The notes beneath the pieces are model-generated. The model ran no database searches, was not told the origin of the DNA, and was given only the letters and a program-made list of their open reading frames with translations. 10,768 bases of DNA from VBAS01 sp035318985 (lineage in GTDB: Bacteria; Bacteroidota; Bacteroidia; Chitinophagales; Chitinophagaceae). The stretch's first letter is position 1. Each line of letters begins with the position of its first letter. The position numbers were made by a program, and so were the translations under genes. This document shows positions 1 to 6,538 of the stretch, piece after piece. The stretch spans positions 1 to 10,768 of the forward strand of contig DATHDP010000011.1 of assembly GCA_035318985.1 (NCBI GenBank), written 5' to 3'.

Positions 1-1092
1 TAAAAGCAGAACATACTCGGCACCCCCTGCACCATAATATAAATTTTCCCAATCAGTAGCATCGGTATTCATAGCCTTCACCATTTCCTTACGGATCTTA
101 GGATCCATTAATCTCTCTCTAAGTTTTCCAAAGCCGCCGTCTTGTAAGGTCGGGGGAAATGCAGATGTCATTCCTGTTGCACCTGCAACATAAGTGTACA
201 TGTCTGCAGTAATAGCTTGTCCTTCGCTTCTTGCTCTTTCCACCCGGCGGATCACACTATCCATTTTGCCCCAGTTACTTTTTCCTGCAGCTTTCAAATG
301 AAAAATTTCTGCAGGCAGACCAGCTTCTTTTGAAATGGTGATGAGTTCTTCAACTGCTTCCAGCAATTTATTTCCTTCGCTTCGCATATGACTTGTGTAC
401 ATGCCGCCATATTTCGCCGCTTCTTTTGATAATGCGATCAATTCATCGGTCTTTGCAAAAAAATCAACAGGATAGATCAGTGCATTTGTTACGCCTAATG
501 CTCCTTCTTCCATTGCTTGTCTTATCAGTAACTTCATGCTGTCTAGTTGTGTTGCGGTAGGAGCTACATTATCTTCGCCAATGACATACATGCGAACTGC
601 ACCGGTGCCAACAAATGATGCGATATTAGGTGAGATCCCTTTTTTCTCTAAAAAATTCATGTATTCTCCGAGTGTGTTCCATTCCACATCATACTTAATA
701 TCGCCCTGGCCTTCTTTCGCCTGCATTTTCATTTTGGGATTCAGTGGGCCCATACTGAACTCGGTAAATATTTCAGTTGTCACTCCTTGCTTTATATCAC
801 TCTGTCCTCTTCCATCTTGTATCAAACTTTCTTCTGAATGCCCCATCATATTTATAAAACCGGGGGCAACAGCATTTCCTTTTGCATCCACTTCATTTTT
901 TGCAGAAGCTTTTGAAAGATCACCAATGAATGCAATGGTATCAGCATTTATTCCAATATCGCCTTTGTAAGGTTCGCCACCATTGCCATCATAGATCATT
1001 CCATTGCGAATGATTGTGTCGTATTCTTGTTTTGAAGAATTACATCCAAAAAGAATTGCAGTAAATGCAATAAATAAAAATGATAAACGCAT
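1..1092 (-). CDS. N-acyl-D-amino-acid deacylase-like amidohydrolase, lipoprotein, partial (C-terminus cut by window edge)
   Basis: The first 364 codons of a protein read leftward off the window; the frame stays open to base 1. Start is ATG at 1092-1090, 19 bp after the stop of the upstream paralogue, with no clear Shine-Dalgarno. Residues 1-17 form a lipoprotein signal peptide ending in the lipobox ILFGC (Cys17), so it is probably a membrane-anchored, exported enzyme. The amidohydrolase/D-aminoacylase fold shows in the N-terminal beta part (IYDGNGGEPY, AVAPGFI) and the histidines at H235 (SHMRSEG) and H265 (FHLKAAG), which match metal ligands of the family. The usual HxH after the first strand is missing: the position reads INMMGHSEE, with only H85. 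From memory, a Bacteroidota subfamily carries an NML/NMM version followed by SLIxDGR and SDIxQGVT, and this protein has both, so the change looks subfamily-typical rather than decay. Substrate unknown; the metal site may be altered. The conserved C-terminal Asp lies outside the window. Confidence 0.88.
   Translation of the reverse strand, partial: MRLSFLFIAFTAILFGCNSSKQEYDTIIRNGMIYDGNGGEPYKGDIGINADTIAFIGDLSKASAKNEVDAKGNAVAPGFINMMGHSEESLIQDGRGQSDIKQGVTTEIFTEFSMGPLNPKMKMQAKEGQGDIKYDVEWNTLGEYMNFLEKKGISPNIASFVGTGAVRMYVIGEDNVAPTATQLDSMKLLIRQAMEEGALGVTNALIYPVDFFAKTDELIALSKEAAKYGGMYTSHMRSEGNKLLEAVEELITISKEAGLPAEIFHLKAAGKSNWGKMDSVIRRVERARSEGQAITADMYTYVAGATGMTSAFPPTLQDGGFGKLRERLMDPKIRKEMVKAMNTDATDWENLYYGAGGAEYVLLL
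896..1033 (-). repeat. Direct repeat copy A: near-identical 5' tract shared with the neighbouring amidohydrolase
   Basis: These 138 bases align without gaps to 2493-2630 with 12 mismatches by hand count (about 91% identity), including an exact 38-base run. They encode about codons 20-66 of the partial amidohydrolase, just after its lipobox. Weaker similarity continues leftward to about 857 and then falls away. The same reading frame and same position in both proteins argue for duplication or gene conversion between paralogues rather than a mobile element. Confidence 0.85.
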
Positions 1093-1111
1093 AAGCTGGT
1101 TTTAGTTTTGT

Positions 1112-2695
1112 TTATCCTCCGAAGCTTCCAACTACGTTAAAAACTTCGTTGGATAAATTAGCGTAGGAGGGTGATTGACGCTTTATGATCTTTCCCGGAT
1201 AAAGTTCAGTGGTTTTTTTATTTTCAAAGACAATAGTTCCGTTTACCCAAACTGTTTCAATTCCATCAGAAAGTTTATGCGGTTCCGCAATGGTTGCTTC
1301 GTCGCTTACTGTTTCAGGATTGAAGATAACGATGTCAGCATAATAACCTGTTTTGATCAATCCTCTTTTTTTGATCCCTATTTGCTGCGCAGATAAACCA
1401 GTCATTTTATAAATAGCTTGCTCTATTGTTAAGACTTTCTCTTTATTTACATATTTACCAAGCACTCTTGTAAAAGCTCCGTAACCCCTTGGATGTGTTC
1501 CTCCGGATGAACCATCAGAGCAAATATTTGTATGTGGCCATTGCATTAACTTTTTTATATCTGCTTCACTCATCGAAGTTGCCATGATATTTTCCTGGCA
1601 TTCACGACCATTCTCTTTTTCCCAATCATCAATTCTTTTGATCAGTTCAACCAGCATGCGAGCCGGAGTTTTGTTCTCAAGCTTTGCAATTTCTGCCAAA
1701 TTCTTCCCTGCATATTCTGGTTTCACTTCATAAGACCCAAGAATGATATCATTTGGCAAAGTGATCTCTTTTAAAATAAGTTCTGCTTCTTTTTCATCAC
1801 TAAAGTTTCTATTAGGAAATAAAACTTTGATCGTTGAATTCCAAAAGGCATACGGATAAATATCAGCAGTAATATCGATCCCATTTTTTCTTGCCGCATC
1901 AAATAAAGTCAGCAGGCTATCAGCTTTTCCCCAGATATTATGCATGGCTAATTTGATATGACTTACCTGTACAGGAATTTTTGCTTCCTTACCAATTGTA
2001 ATAATTTCATCAATTGCTTTCCAGAAATAACGGTCTTCACTGCGGATATGACTAATATATCTTCCGCTAAAAGGAGTTACCACTTTTGCAAGTTGTAATA
2101 TTTCATCATTGCTGGAATAAATGCCCGGGTCATATTCTAAGCCTGTTGATAAACCAAATGCTCCTGCTTCCATATCCTGTTTAAGCAAGAGCTTCATTTT
2201 TTCAATTTCATCTTGTGTAGCTATTCGTTTATAATCTTTGCCCAAAATGGAATCACGAATTGTATTATGCCCACTGTATGATCCGATATTTACAGCAACA
2301 GCGGTGTCATTTAGTTTTTTATAAAAATCTGATAAGGGAAAGTAGGAGCCACCATCCTGACCGATAATGATGGTTGTAATTCCCTGGCTTACAGCCGCAA
2401 TAAGATCACGATGCTCAAATAAATTACCTGCATGGTGACTGTGTGTATCAATAAAGCCTGGAGCTACAGCTTTTCCATTTGCATCAATTTCTTTTTTTGC
2501 AGAAGCTTTTGACAGATCGCCAATGAATGCAATGGTATCAGCATTTATTCCAATATCACTTTTGTAAGGTTCTCCACCATTGCCATCATAGATGATTGCA
2601 TTTCGAATGATGGTATCATATTCCTGTTTTCCGGTCTTACAGGAAATAAGAATGGCAAGGAAACAAGCAAATGTCAATGATCTTTTTATGTTCAT
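1112..2695 (-). CDS. N-acyl-D-amino-acid deacylase (D-aminoacylase family amidohydrolase), lipoprotein
   Basis: A complete 527-residue enzyme of the D-aminoacylase branch of the amidohydrolase superfamily, expected to hydrolyse N-acyl-D-amino acids or related D-residue amides using bound zinc. Residues 1-19 are a lipoprotein signal ending LISC (Cys19), so it should act at the membrane/periplasm. Visible active-site elements in order: DTHSHH (H85, H87), GQDGGS at 112-117 where classical D-aminoacylases have a metal-bridging Cys, STGLEYDPG at 183-191, SHIRSED (H216), VSHIKLA (H246), ICSDGSSGG with the catalytic Asp at D394, and the C-terminal beta-sandwich return (GYYADIVIFNP, 450-460). Length is normal for the family. 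The start ATG overlaps the stop of the upstream serine hydrolase in an ATGA, so translation is probably coupled. The loss of the bridging Cys is, from memory, common in related Bacteroidota enzymes; exact substrate cannot be read from sequence. Confidence 0.92.
   Translation of the reverse strand: MNIKRSLTFACFLAILISCKTGKQEYDTIIRNAIIYDGNGGEPYKSDIGINADTIAFIGDLSKASAKKEIDANGKAVAPGFIDTHSHHAGNLFEHRDLIAAVSQGITTIIIGQDGGSYFPLSDFYKKLNDTAVAVNIGSYSGHNTIRDSILGKDYKRIATQDEIEKMKLLLKQDMEAGAFGLSTGLEYDPGIYSSNDEILQLAKVVTPFSGRYISHIRSEDRYFWKAIDEIITIGKEAKIPVQVSHIKLAMHNIWGKADSLLTLFDAARKNGIDITADIYPYAFWNSTIKVLFPNRNFSDEKEAELILKEITLPNDIILGSYEVKPEYAGKNLAEIAKLENKTPARMLVELIKRIDDWEKENGRECQENIMATSMSEADIKKLMQWPHTNICSDGSSGGTHPRGYGAFTRVLGKYVNKEKVLTIEQAIYKMTGLSAQQIGIKKRGLIKTGYYADIVIFNPETVSDEATIAEPHKLSDGIETVWVNGTIVFENKKTTELYPGKIIKRQSPSYANLSNEVFNVVGSFGG
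2493..2630 (-). repeat. Direct repeat copy B: near-identical 5' tract shared with the downstream amidohydrolase
   Basis: Partner of the tract at 896-1033. It covers codons about 22-68 of the complete amidohydrolase. Residues 23-82 match residues 21-80 of the partial paralogue at 53 of 60 positions, whereas a downstream core stretch (residues 164-282 here) matches at only about 49 of 119. The similarity drops just before the HxH motif. Confidence 0.85.
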
Positions 2696-4512
2696 TTTTT
2701 ACGTGGAGCTTTTAATGTTCCGTTTGGTTGAATAAAACTACAGGCAGTAATTTCACCTTTTTCATTCTCGTCAAATAACACGCTGTAGCCCTTCAGTATC
2801 TTCAATTCAAATTTATTTTTTTCAACAGGCACCAGTTCATATTCTGGCTGACCTTCAATAAATGCATACAATGTTTTTTCTCCTTTGATATAAAATTTTG
2901 CAACAACACCAGGTTGCAATTCATAATTACCAACAAATTTTTCAAGATCAGCTTTAGCTATTTCTTTAGGTCTTGGTATGCGATTGAATTCAATGTCTTT
3001 TATACCCGGTTGGATCGGTAATGTCATCATATCAATATCCCCTGCCGCATTCATGTGGTATTGAATGTTGAGCTGTGCTGGTCCTGTTGTATCGATCCCG
3101 TCTTTTTTATCAATGGGAAATAATTCAAAAAAATCGTAATGATAATGCCGTAAGAATGCATCTCCATTTCTTGAGCGGAAAAACAAAGAATCATTTTTAG
3201 TATAAATTTCTATTGTTCCATAACCAGGATTATTAAATAATCCTTCATAATCATTTAGCTTGTGCGAAGGGTTTGTTCCCTGCTTTTTGTTGCTTGTGGT
3301 TTTTTTCTCAGCTTCTTTTGCAGCAGCTTTTGCTTTTGCCTGTGCATCATTGGTCCTTTTGTTCCAATCAATTTTATTTAATCCAAATATTCTGTCAGCA
3401 ATTGTATTTCTTACTATTCCCGGAACTGCAGAACCATTTTGATTGGTCAATACTATAATGCCGATACTATCAGAAGGGAAAAAACTTGTACTTGCTGAAA
3501 AGCCATCAATATTGCCACCATGCTCAACACGGTAATGTCCACGATAAGAACTAAGGAACCAACCAAATCCATAATTACTTAAAAAGGCATCAGGAACTTC
3601 TTTATCAGGCAACGCAGCGCCAACAACCATTTGCGATGACATTGCCTGCGTCACATAATTTGATGGTAAAATTTCTTTACCATTGAATTTTCCACCATTG
3701 ATCCAGGTAATAACCCAATTCGCCATTTCATTTACATTACTGTTGATGCTTCCGGCCGGTCCCATTGCATTTATATCATAATAATCAGTTTTTTTAATGA
3801 TGCTGTCTTTAAAAACTACATATCCTAATGAAGCGTCACTCATTTTTTCAAGATCATGAACTGAAAAATTAGAACTGTTCATGCCAAGTGGAGTGAATAT
3901 GTTTTCTTTTACATTTTGCTCCCAGCTTTTTCCCATCAGTTTTTCTGATATCATTCCCTGCACAAGGAACATAAAGTTGTTGTACTGCCAGGCTTGTCTT
4001 ACTGGTGCAGTTGGTTCCTGGTACTGAATACGTTTCAATAAACTGTCTCTTGAGGCAGTATTAAAAAGATACCAGGAAAAATCATGACGTGGTAATCCAG
4101 TACGATGACACATCATATCTCTTATCGTGATCGAATTATTCATTTCATCTTTGAAAAACTTTAATTCAGGCAAATATTCTCTTGCAGGTTTATCAAGATC
4201 AAGTTTGCCATCTTTACTTAACAGGCCAAGTAATGATGCAGTGAATGCCTTGGTACATGAGCCAATGGCAAACAACGTGTTTGTTGTTACCGGTAATTGC
4301 TTTTCATAATCACGAAAACCAAAACCATTTGAATAAATTATTTTATTCTTACTGACAACTGCAACCGCAAAGCCGGCTGCTTTCCTGTCTTTCAATACTC
4401 TTTGTAAAACTGTATCCAATCCTGCAAAAGGATCGGTGGGTTTTATTTCTTTTTTTTGAGCGAATAAAAAACTGCTGATAATAAGAAGTAGCAGGGTGTG
4501 TAGTGATCTCAT
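2692..4512 (-). CDS. Exported serine hydrolase, beta-lactamase/penicillin-binding-protein fold, with DUF3471-like C-terminal region
   Basis: A 606-residue serine hydrolase of the class C beta-lactamase / DD-peptidase / CubicO (MEROPS S12-like) group. I take ATG 4512-4510 as start: it gives a clean signal peptide (MRSLHTLLLLIISSFLFAQ, then KK) and lies 7 bp after the upstream stop. An ATG at 4545 would add 11 polar residues and overlap the upstream gene by 26 bp. The catalytic set is complete: SxxK is SCTK (S85, K88), YxN is YNN (Y177, N179), and the third motif is HGG (H331). An Ala/Lys-rich linker follows (about 390-412), then a beta-rich DUF3471/lipocalin-like segment (about 417-500) and a second similar one (about 518-606, starting near FVGNYEL). 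Members cleave peptides, D-amino-acid amides or esters; some are D-stereospecific. Next to two D-aminoacylases, a D-residue peptidase is attractive but unproven. Its stop overlaps the next gene's start (ATGA). Confidence 0.9.
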   Translation of the reverse strand: MRSLHTLLLLIISSFLFAQKKEIKPTDPFAGLDTVLQRVLKDRKAAGFAVAVVSKNKIIYSNGFGFRDYEKQLPVTTNTLFAIGSCTKAFTASLLGLLSKDGKLDLDKPAREYLPELKFFKDEMNNSITIRDMMCHRTGLPRHDFSWYLFNTASRDSLLKRIQYQEPTAPVRQAWQYNNFMFLVQGMISEKLMGKSWEQNVKENIFTPLGMNSSNFSVHDLEKMSDASLGYVVFKDSIIKKTDYYDINAMGPAGSINSNVNEMANWVITWINGGKFNGKEILPSNYVTQAMSSQMVVGAALPDKEVPDAFLSNYGFGWFLSSYRGHYRVEHGGNIDGFSASTSFFPSDSIGIIVLTNQNGSAVPGIVRNTIADRIFGLNKIDWNKRTNDAQAKAKAAAKEAEKKTTSNKKQGTNPSHKLNDYEGLFNNPGYGTIEIYTKNDSLFFRSRNGDAFLRHYHYDFFELFPIDKKDGIDTTGPAQLNIQYHMNAAGDIDMMTLPIQPGIKDIEFNRIPRPKEIAKADLEKFVGNYELQPGVVAKFYIKGEKTLYAFIEGQPEYELVPVEKNKFELKILKGYSVLFDENEKGEITACSFIQPNGTLKAPRKK

Positions 4513-4519
4513 TTTTATT

Positions 4520-5743
4520 TTATTTAAGTGCTTGTTCAAGGTCATTTAAAATATCCTCTACATTTTCCAATCCAACACTCATTCTTATTAATCCATCGGT
4601 AATACCATATTTTTCGCGGCTTTCTTTTGGTGTGCCGGCATGTGTCATTGATGCAGGATGGCAAAGTATACTTTCAGCGGTACCCAGCGAAACGGTGCGA
4701 ACACACATTTTAAGTTTATTCATAAAATTGATCCCTGCTTTTAATCCATCTTTCATTTCATAGCTTAGCATACCTCCGCCGTGTTTCATTTGTTTCATTG
4801 CTACTTTATGATCAGGATGTGATGCAAGACCAGCATAATTGACTTTTGAAATAGCAGAATGGGTATTCAGAAACTCCGCCACTTTCATTGCATTAAAGCA
4901 ATGACGTTCCATTCTTAATTCAAGCGTTTTCATTCCCTGCGTTAAAAGAAATGCATCAAATGGATTACTGTTAACACCAAGGATGCGATAAGTTTTTTTT
5001 ACTGGCCCGTTCATTTTTTCAAGATCTTTTCCCAGTAACACACCGCCAATTGCAGTACCATGACCATTTAAAAATTTTGTGGTACTGTGAAAAACGAAAT
5101 CAACTCCGTATTTAAAAGGTTGCTGCAAGAAAGGAGTGGCAAATGTATTGTCAACAGCTACAAGTAGGTTGTTTGTTTTGGCGATCTTTGTTAATTCTTC
5201 TAAGTCCACGCATTGAATAGTTGGATTCGCAGGAGTTTCCAGATACATCATTTTAATTTCGGGATTAGCTTTGATCGCTTTCCTTGCTTTGTTCAGATCC
5301 CTGAGATCAACGATCACCGGCTCAATACCAAACTGTGGAAGGATCTTAGTTATCATTTCTTCGAGACCACTGTAAAGAGAATAATGAGAAAGTACCTTAT
5401 CACCTTTTTTCAAATTGCTAACCATCAGCGTTGTCAATGCCGCCATTCCTGACGCATGAAGAAAAGCTTTGAGTTGGAGAGGACTTCCAGCGGCATCTTT
5501 TAGTCCAAATGCTTCAAGCGCCGCAATTTTATTTTCTGCTTCAGTAAAATTGGGATTACCCCAACGGCTATAGATATAACCTTCTTCTTCACCACTGAAA
5601 CGGCGCATTCCTTGTTCTGCTTCATCATAAACGAACGTTGATGAGGCATAAATAGGAGTGACGTGAGAATATAACGGATCTTGCGTATGACCTGCATGCA
5701 AAGCAGCAGAACCAAAACCGGAAAGTGGAAAACTTTTATCCAT
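4520..5743 (-). CDS. PLP-dependent Cys/Met metabolism enzyme (cystathionine gamma-synthase/gamma-lyase, methionine gamma-lyase family)
   Basis: A 407-residue cytoplasmic fold-type I PLP enzyme of the trans-sulfuration family. I choose ATG 5743-5741; the frame opens at a GTG 18 bases upstream that would add six unconserved residues. Family landmarks, numbered from the ATG: YSRWGNP (Y58, R60, phosphate-binding residues from the neighbouring subunit; the family usually has SRYGNP), PLP-ring Asp D198 in DNTFATP, Schiff-base lysine K223 in HSTTKFLNGHG, and R387 near RMSVGLE, which should bind the substrate carboxylate. The stretch after the stacking Tyr is YSGLEE rather than the usual YGGT/YGCT; the Cys that marks true methionine gamma-lyases is absent, so I would not call it that outright. 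Cystathionine or O-acyl-homoserine chemistry are alternatives. It appears to be first in the operon, 7 bp before the serine hydrolase. Confidence 0.88.
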   Translation of the reverse strand: MDKSFPLSGFGSAALHAGHTQDPLYSHVTPIYASSTFVYDEAEQGMRRFSGEEEGYIYSRWGNPNFTEAENKIAALEAFGLKDAAGSPLQLKAFLHASGMAALTTLMVSNLKKGDKVLSHYSLYSGLEEMITKILPQFGIEPVIVDLRDLNKARKAIKANPEIKMMYLETPANPTIQCVDLEELTKIAKTNNLLVAVDNTFATPFLQQPFKYGVDFVFHSTTKFLNGHGTAIGGVLLGKDLEKMNGPVKKTYRILGVNSNPFDAFLLTQGMKTLELRMERHCFNAMKVAEFLNTHSAISKVNYAGLASHPDHKVAMKQMKHGGGMLSYEMKDGLKAGINFMNKLKMCVRTVSLGTAESILCHPASMTHAGTPKESREKYGITDGLIRMSVGLENVEDILNDLEQALK

Positions 5744-5789
5744 ATTGAAATTTTTGATCACGATATTTATTGAAAGAAACTAATAATAG

Positions 5790-5806
5790 TCCCGATAGTT
5801 ACGGGA
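5790..5806. other. Small inverted repeat in the divergent promoter region
   Basis: TCCCG and CGGGA flank a 7-base spacer between the two divergent genes. It sits where the minus-strand transcript predicted from the -7 box at 5808-5815 would begin, so it could be an operator or a 5'-UTR hairpin. It resembles a worn copy of a palindrome (CCCGATAGCTATCGGG) that I recall being scattered through Bacteroidota genomes; that resemblance is from memory. Confidence 0.45.
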
Positions 5807-5807
5807 T

Positions 5808-5815
5808 CAAATGTA
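5808..5815 (-). promoter_or_regulatory. Candidate -7 promoter box for the four-gene minus-strand operon
   Basis: Read on the minus strand this is TACATTTG, a full match to the Bacteroidota -7 consensus TAnnTTTG. A T-run about 20 bases upstream could serve as a poor -33 element (consensus TTTG/TTG). The predicted start near 5801 would give a leader of about 58 nt before the ATG at 5743. Confidence 0.5.
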
Positions 5816-5872
5816 ATGATTTCAACTTCAGCTGTAAAAGCCTCACACAATTCACTACCAAGCACTCGAACC

Positions 5873-6364
5873 ATGAAAGAAATTCTTTCTCAATTTGCAG
5901 CCTATAATACCTGGGCCAATCAAAAATTATTTGATGTTATTGTTTCATTGCCTGAAGAAAAGCAACTGCAGGAACTACCAAGTAGTTTTAAAAATTTATA
6001 TGCTACCATGCTCCATATGTGGGATGCCGAAAGTGTTTGGTGGCAACGATTGAAATTGCAGGAACGAACTTTAGCGCCAAGTGAAAATTTTAAAGGAACT
6101 ACAAAGGATATTGCTCAAAGCTTGTTGCAACAAAATCATCAATGGCAGGAGTGGGTGTCTTCCACAACTGATCCAATGCTGGATCATGTTTTTCAATATT
6201 ACAATTCAAAGAAAGAATGTTTTAAACAACCGATCTTTCAAATGATCCTGCATGTTTTTAATCATGGGACTTATCACCGCGGTCAATTAGTAAATATGCT
6301 TCGCCAATTAGGTGTTGAGAAAATTCCGCCAACTGATTTTAGTGTTTGGAGCAGGAAGAAGTAG
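5873..6364 (+). CDS. DinB-family four-helix metal-binding protein
   Basis: A 163-residue DinB/YfiT-like protein, cytoplasmic, with no signal peptide. Start ATG 5873 yields MKEILSQFAAYNTWANQKL, matching the family's usual N-terminal helix (Y-x-x-WAN). The frame also opens at ATG 5816, but those 19 extra residues are low-complexity, look unconserved and run back to the divergent promoter. The metal triad is visible: H48 in LHMWDAESVWW, then H131 and H135 in the pattern FNHGTYHRGQL near the C-terminus. Families of this fold bind a divalent metal; characterised relatives include thiol-dependent transferases and hydrolases, while the name refers to DNA-damage induction in Bacillus. The reaction here is unknown. 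It is divergent from the PLP enzyme operon and followed by a weak hairpin, so it is probably a single-gene transcript. Confidence 0.85.
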   Translation: MKEILSQFAAYNTWANQKLFDVIVSLPEEKQLQELPSSFKNLYATMLHMWDAESVWWQRLKLQERTLAPSENFKGTTKDIAQSLLQQNHQWQEWVSSTTDPMLDHVFQYYNSKKECFKQPIFQMILHVFNHGTYHRGQLVNMLRQLGVEKIPPTDFSVWSRKK

Positions 6365-6385
6365 GGTTTGCTAAAAATTAAACCC
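6364..6385 (+). terminator. Weak terminator-like hairpin after the DinB gene
   Basis: GGGTTT (6364-6369, starting on the last base of the TAG stop) pairs with AAACCC (6380-6385) around a 10-base A/T-rich loop. No T-run follows, so if it terminates transcription it does so weakly. Nothing else is recognisable from here to 6460. Confidence 0.35.
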
Positions 6386-6460
6386 GATATTAGATTCTCA
6401 CTGGTACATCCACGCTGCTGTTGTTATTTATCTTCGATTGAAAGGGTAATATTTTTAAGA

Positions 6461-6538
6461 TGTGAATGATATATTTGTTTGCATTTTATAGATTTTATAT
6501 CTTAAAATCCAGAATATGTCTTGAAGAACTCATTCACA
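6461..6538. repeat. Nine-base inverted repeat bracketing the sensor-kinase promoter
   Basis: TGTGAATGA at 6461-6469 lies directly before the candidate -7 box, and its exact reverse complement TCATTCACA at 6530-6538 lies directly before the ATG of the kinase. The arms are 60 bases apart. The placement suggests paired operator half-sites; chance occurrence is possible in AT-rich DNA. Confidence 0.4.
6470..6477 (+). promoter_or_regulatory. Candidate -7 promoter box for the sensor kinase / response regulator pair
   Basis: TATATTTG fits the Bacteroidota TAnnTTTG consensus exactly. A TTG at 6438-6440 is too far away (29 bases) for a normal -33 element, so the promoter may be weak or activator-dependent. 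The expected start near 6484 gives a leader of roughly 55 nt. Confidence 0.45.

Noticed and set aside
536..970. Plus-strand open frame of 144 codons
   Set aside because: It lies wholly antisense to the partial amidohydrolase, whose frame is open to the window edge and shows clear family motifs. The plus-strand product is Ser/Phe/Pro-rich with no recognisable domain.
896..2630. Mobile element or transposon bounded by the 138 bp direct repeats
   Set aside because: Both copies are in-frame coding sequence at the same position in homologous proteins, and no transposase or terminal inverted repeats are present.
3260..3458. Two overlapping plus-strand frames rich in Phe, Leu and Ala
   Set aside because: They are reverse-strand reflections of the Ala/Lys-rich linker and nearby sequence of the serine hydrolase.
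4513..4545. Longer start for the serine hydrolase at ATG 4545
   Set aside because: It puts 11 polar residues before a signal peptide that begins cleanly at 4512 and overlaps the upstream gene by 26 bp.
5816..5872. Longer start for the DinB-family protein at ATG 5816
   Set aside because: The extra 19 residues are not family-like, and the extension would abut the divergent promoter. ATG 5873 gives the expected first helix.
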